From: an uncultured Methanobrevibacter sp.
GTDB taxonomy: Archaea; Methanobacteriota; Methanobacteria; Methanobacteriales; Methanobacteriaceae
Assembly: GCA_904501935.1 (NCBI GenBank)
Contig: CAJGDA010000086.1
Span: 1 to 6,772 of the forward strand
DNA length: 6,772 bases
Direction: 5' to 3'
Shown in pieces: positions 6,136-6,772 of the stretch; position 1 is the first letter of the stretch; each line of letters opens with the position of its first letter. The notes under the pieces are model-generated. The model made no database searches and was not told the DNA's origin. It saw only the letters and a program-made list of their open reading frames with translations. A program made the position numbers and the translations under genes.

Positions 6136-6772
6136 GAATTGGTATTGTTGTTCATGGTCCAAACATTATTGATTCAGGATATGCTTTAAAATTAATAGAG
6201 CTGCTTGAGGATTATGGTGAAGTCAAAGCAAGACTTGGAGGGACAATGGGCAGAACTGCAGTAATTGATGCCAGTTTGGAAAACATAATTGACATTACGA
6301 AAAAATTGGTTCCAAGCGACTCTTTAAAGATATTTCATGATGACAATGTTGATTTGATATTTTTGCTTAATTACGGAAAATCTGATGTTACAGGTCAAGT
6401 GTTCGGTTATAAAGTTTATAATCATTATGCTGATAAAATTGCCGACAATAACATTCCGGTAATTCAAATTGAAAGACCGGGCGAAGATGATGGAAGCGTT
6501 ATTGGCTGGAATAATGATTTGGACATTGTTAAAGAATTATCCGAAAGATTAAATTTGGCCATTGTAACGCCTCAGGAGATTTATGATAATCATATTAGGC
6601 AGGATAATCCTGGCATTAATCAAAGAATCGTTCATGGGGTAAGTCCTGGTGAAAACATTATGGTTAACAGTGTTGTTATTGGGAAAACTAACTCCGATAA
6701 GCTCATATTGATAGCTGAAGACAACCATATTGTTGATATTGTTGGTGGTGAGCTAAAAGCCCACGGCGTTGA
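6132..6772 (+). CDS. DUF2117 family protein, 3'-truncated by the window
   Basis: The frame starts at ATG 6132, overlaps the nob1 TGA by ATGA, and stays open for 213 codons to the window edge. The N-terminus MRIGIVVHGPNIIDSGYALK, followed by VKARLGGTMGRTAVIDASLE (31-50), is the hallmark of the methanogen DUF2117 family as I recall it; the GGTMGRTAVIDA block looks like a phosphate- or nucleotide-binding loop, which is inference. Further on come LIFLLNYGKSDVTGQVFGYK, IPVIQIERPGEDDGSVIGWN and a beta-rich stretch near the edge (IMVNSVVIGKTNSDKLILIA). No signal peptide or membrane segment is seen. Function is unknown. The overlap with nob1 suggests joint expression and perhaps a link to RNA or ribosome maturation, but this rests on position only. 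The C-terminus cannot be assessed. Confidence 0.8.
   Translation, partial: MRIGIVVHGPNIIDSGYALKLIELLEDYGEVKARLGGTMGRTAVIDASLENIIDITKKLVPSDSLKIFHDDNVDLIFLLNYGKSDVTGQVFGYKVYNHYADKIADNNIPVIQIERPGEDDGSVIGWNNDLDIVKELSERLNLAIVTPQEIYDNHIRQDNPGINQRIVHGVSPGENIMVNSVVIGKTNSDKLILIAEDNHIVDIVGGELKAHGV

Overview
The window looks like a chromosomal segment of a methanogenic archaeon of the order Methanobacteriales, most likely Methanobrevibacter or a close relative. The reasons are the very A/T-rich sequence, an archaeal-type Nob1 rRNA endonuclease overlapping a DUF2117 gene, two FilR1-middle-domain (DUF1724) winged-helix regulators, a stand-alone PRC-barrel protein, and GGAGG/AGGTG ribosome binding sites with T/A-rich TATA-like boxes. 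The genus call is inference from gene content and style, not from a database match.

Layout. (1) Bases 1-2934, plus strand: the 3' part of a large PEP/pyruvate-binding (PPDK N-terminal, ATP-grasp) protein, whose frame is open through base 1, then a small PRC-barrel protein, then orotate phosphoribosyltransferase (pyrE). The three are closely spaced and could be co-transcribed. A hairpin with T-runs on both strands (2941-2978) ends this block. (2) Bases 2970-5422, minus strand, converging on pyrE: a compact operon in the order DUF1724 regulator A, DUF1724 regulator B (4-nt ATGA overlap), short ArsR-like winged-helix protein (21-nt gap), moaB (9-nt gap, with the ribosome binding site overlapping the stop codon of the gene before it). 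(3) Bases 5423-5628: a divergent intergenic region holding nine C-centred repeats spaced 11 bp apart, between two opposing TATA-like boxes. (4) Bases 5629-6772, plus strand: nob1, then a DUF2117 gene overlapping it by ATGA and running off the window.

The outer genes are housekeeping functions: pyrimidine synthesis, rRNA maturation, and carbon or energy metabolism or its regulation. The middle is a regulatory cassette of three DNA-binding proteins in one transcript with a molybdopterin-biosynthesis protein. The most striking non-coding signal is the array at 5480-5576, about 88 bp in which a C recurs at exactly every 11th base inside a TATTCCAA-like unit. It sits next to the regulator operon promoter, so it is a good candidate for a multimeric, helically phased operator bound by one or more of the encoded regulators. 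A structural or histone-positioning role is the main alternative.
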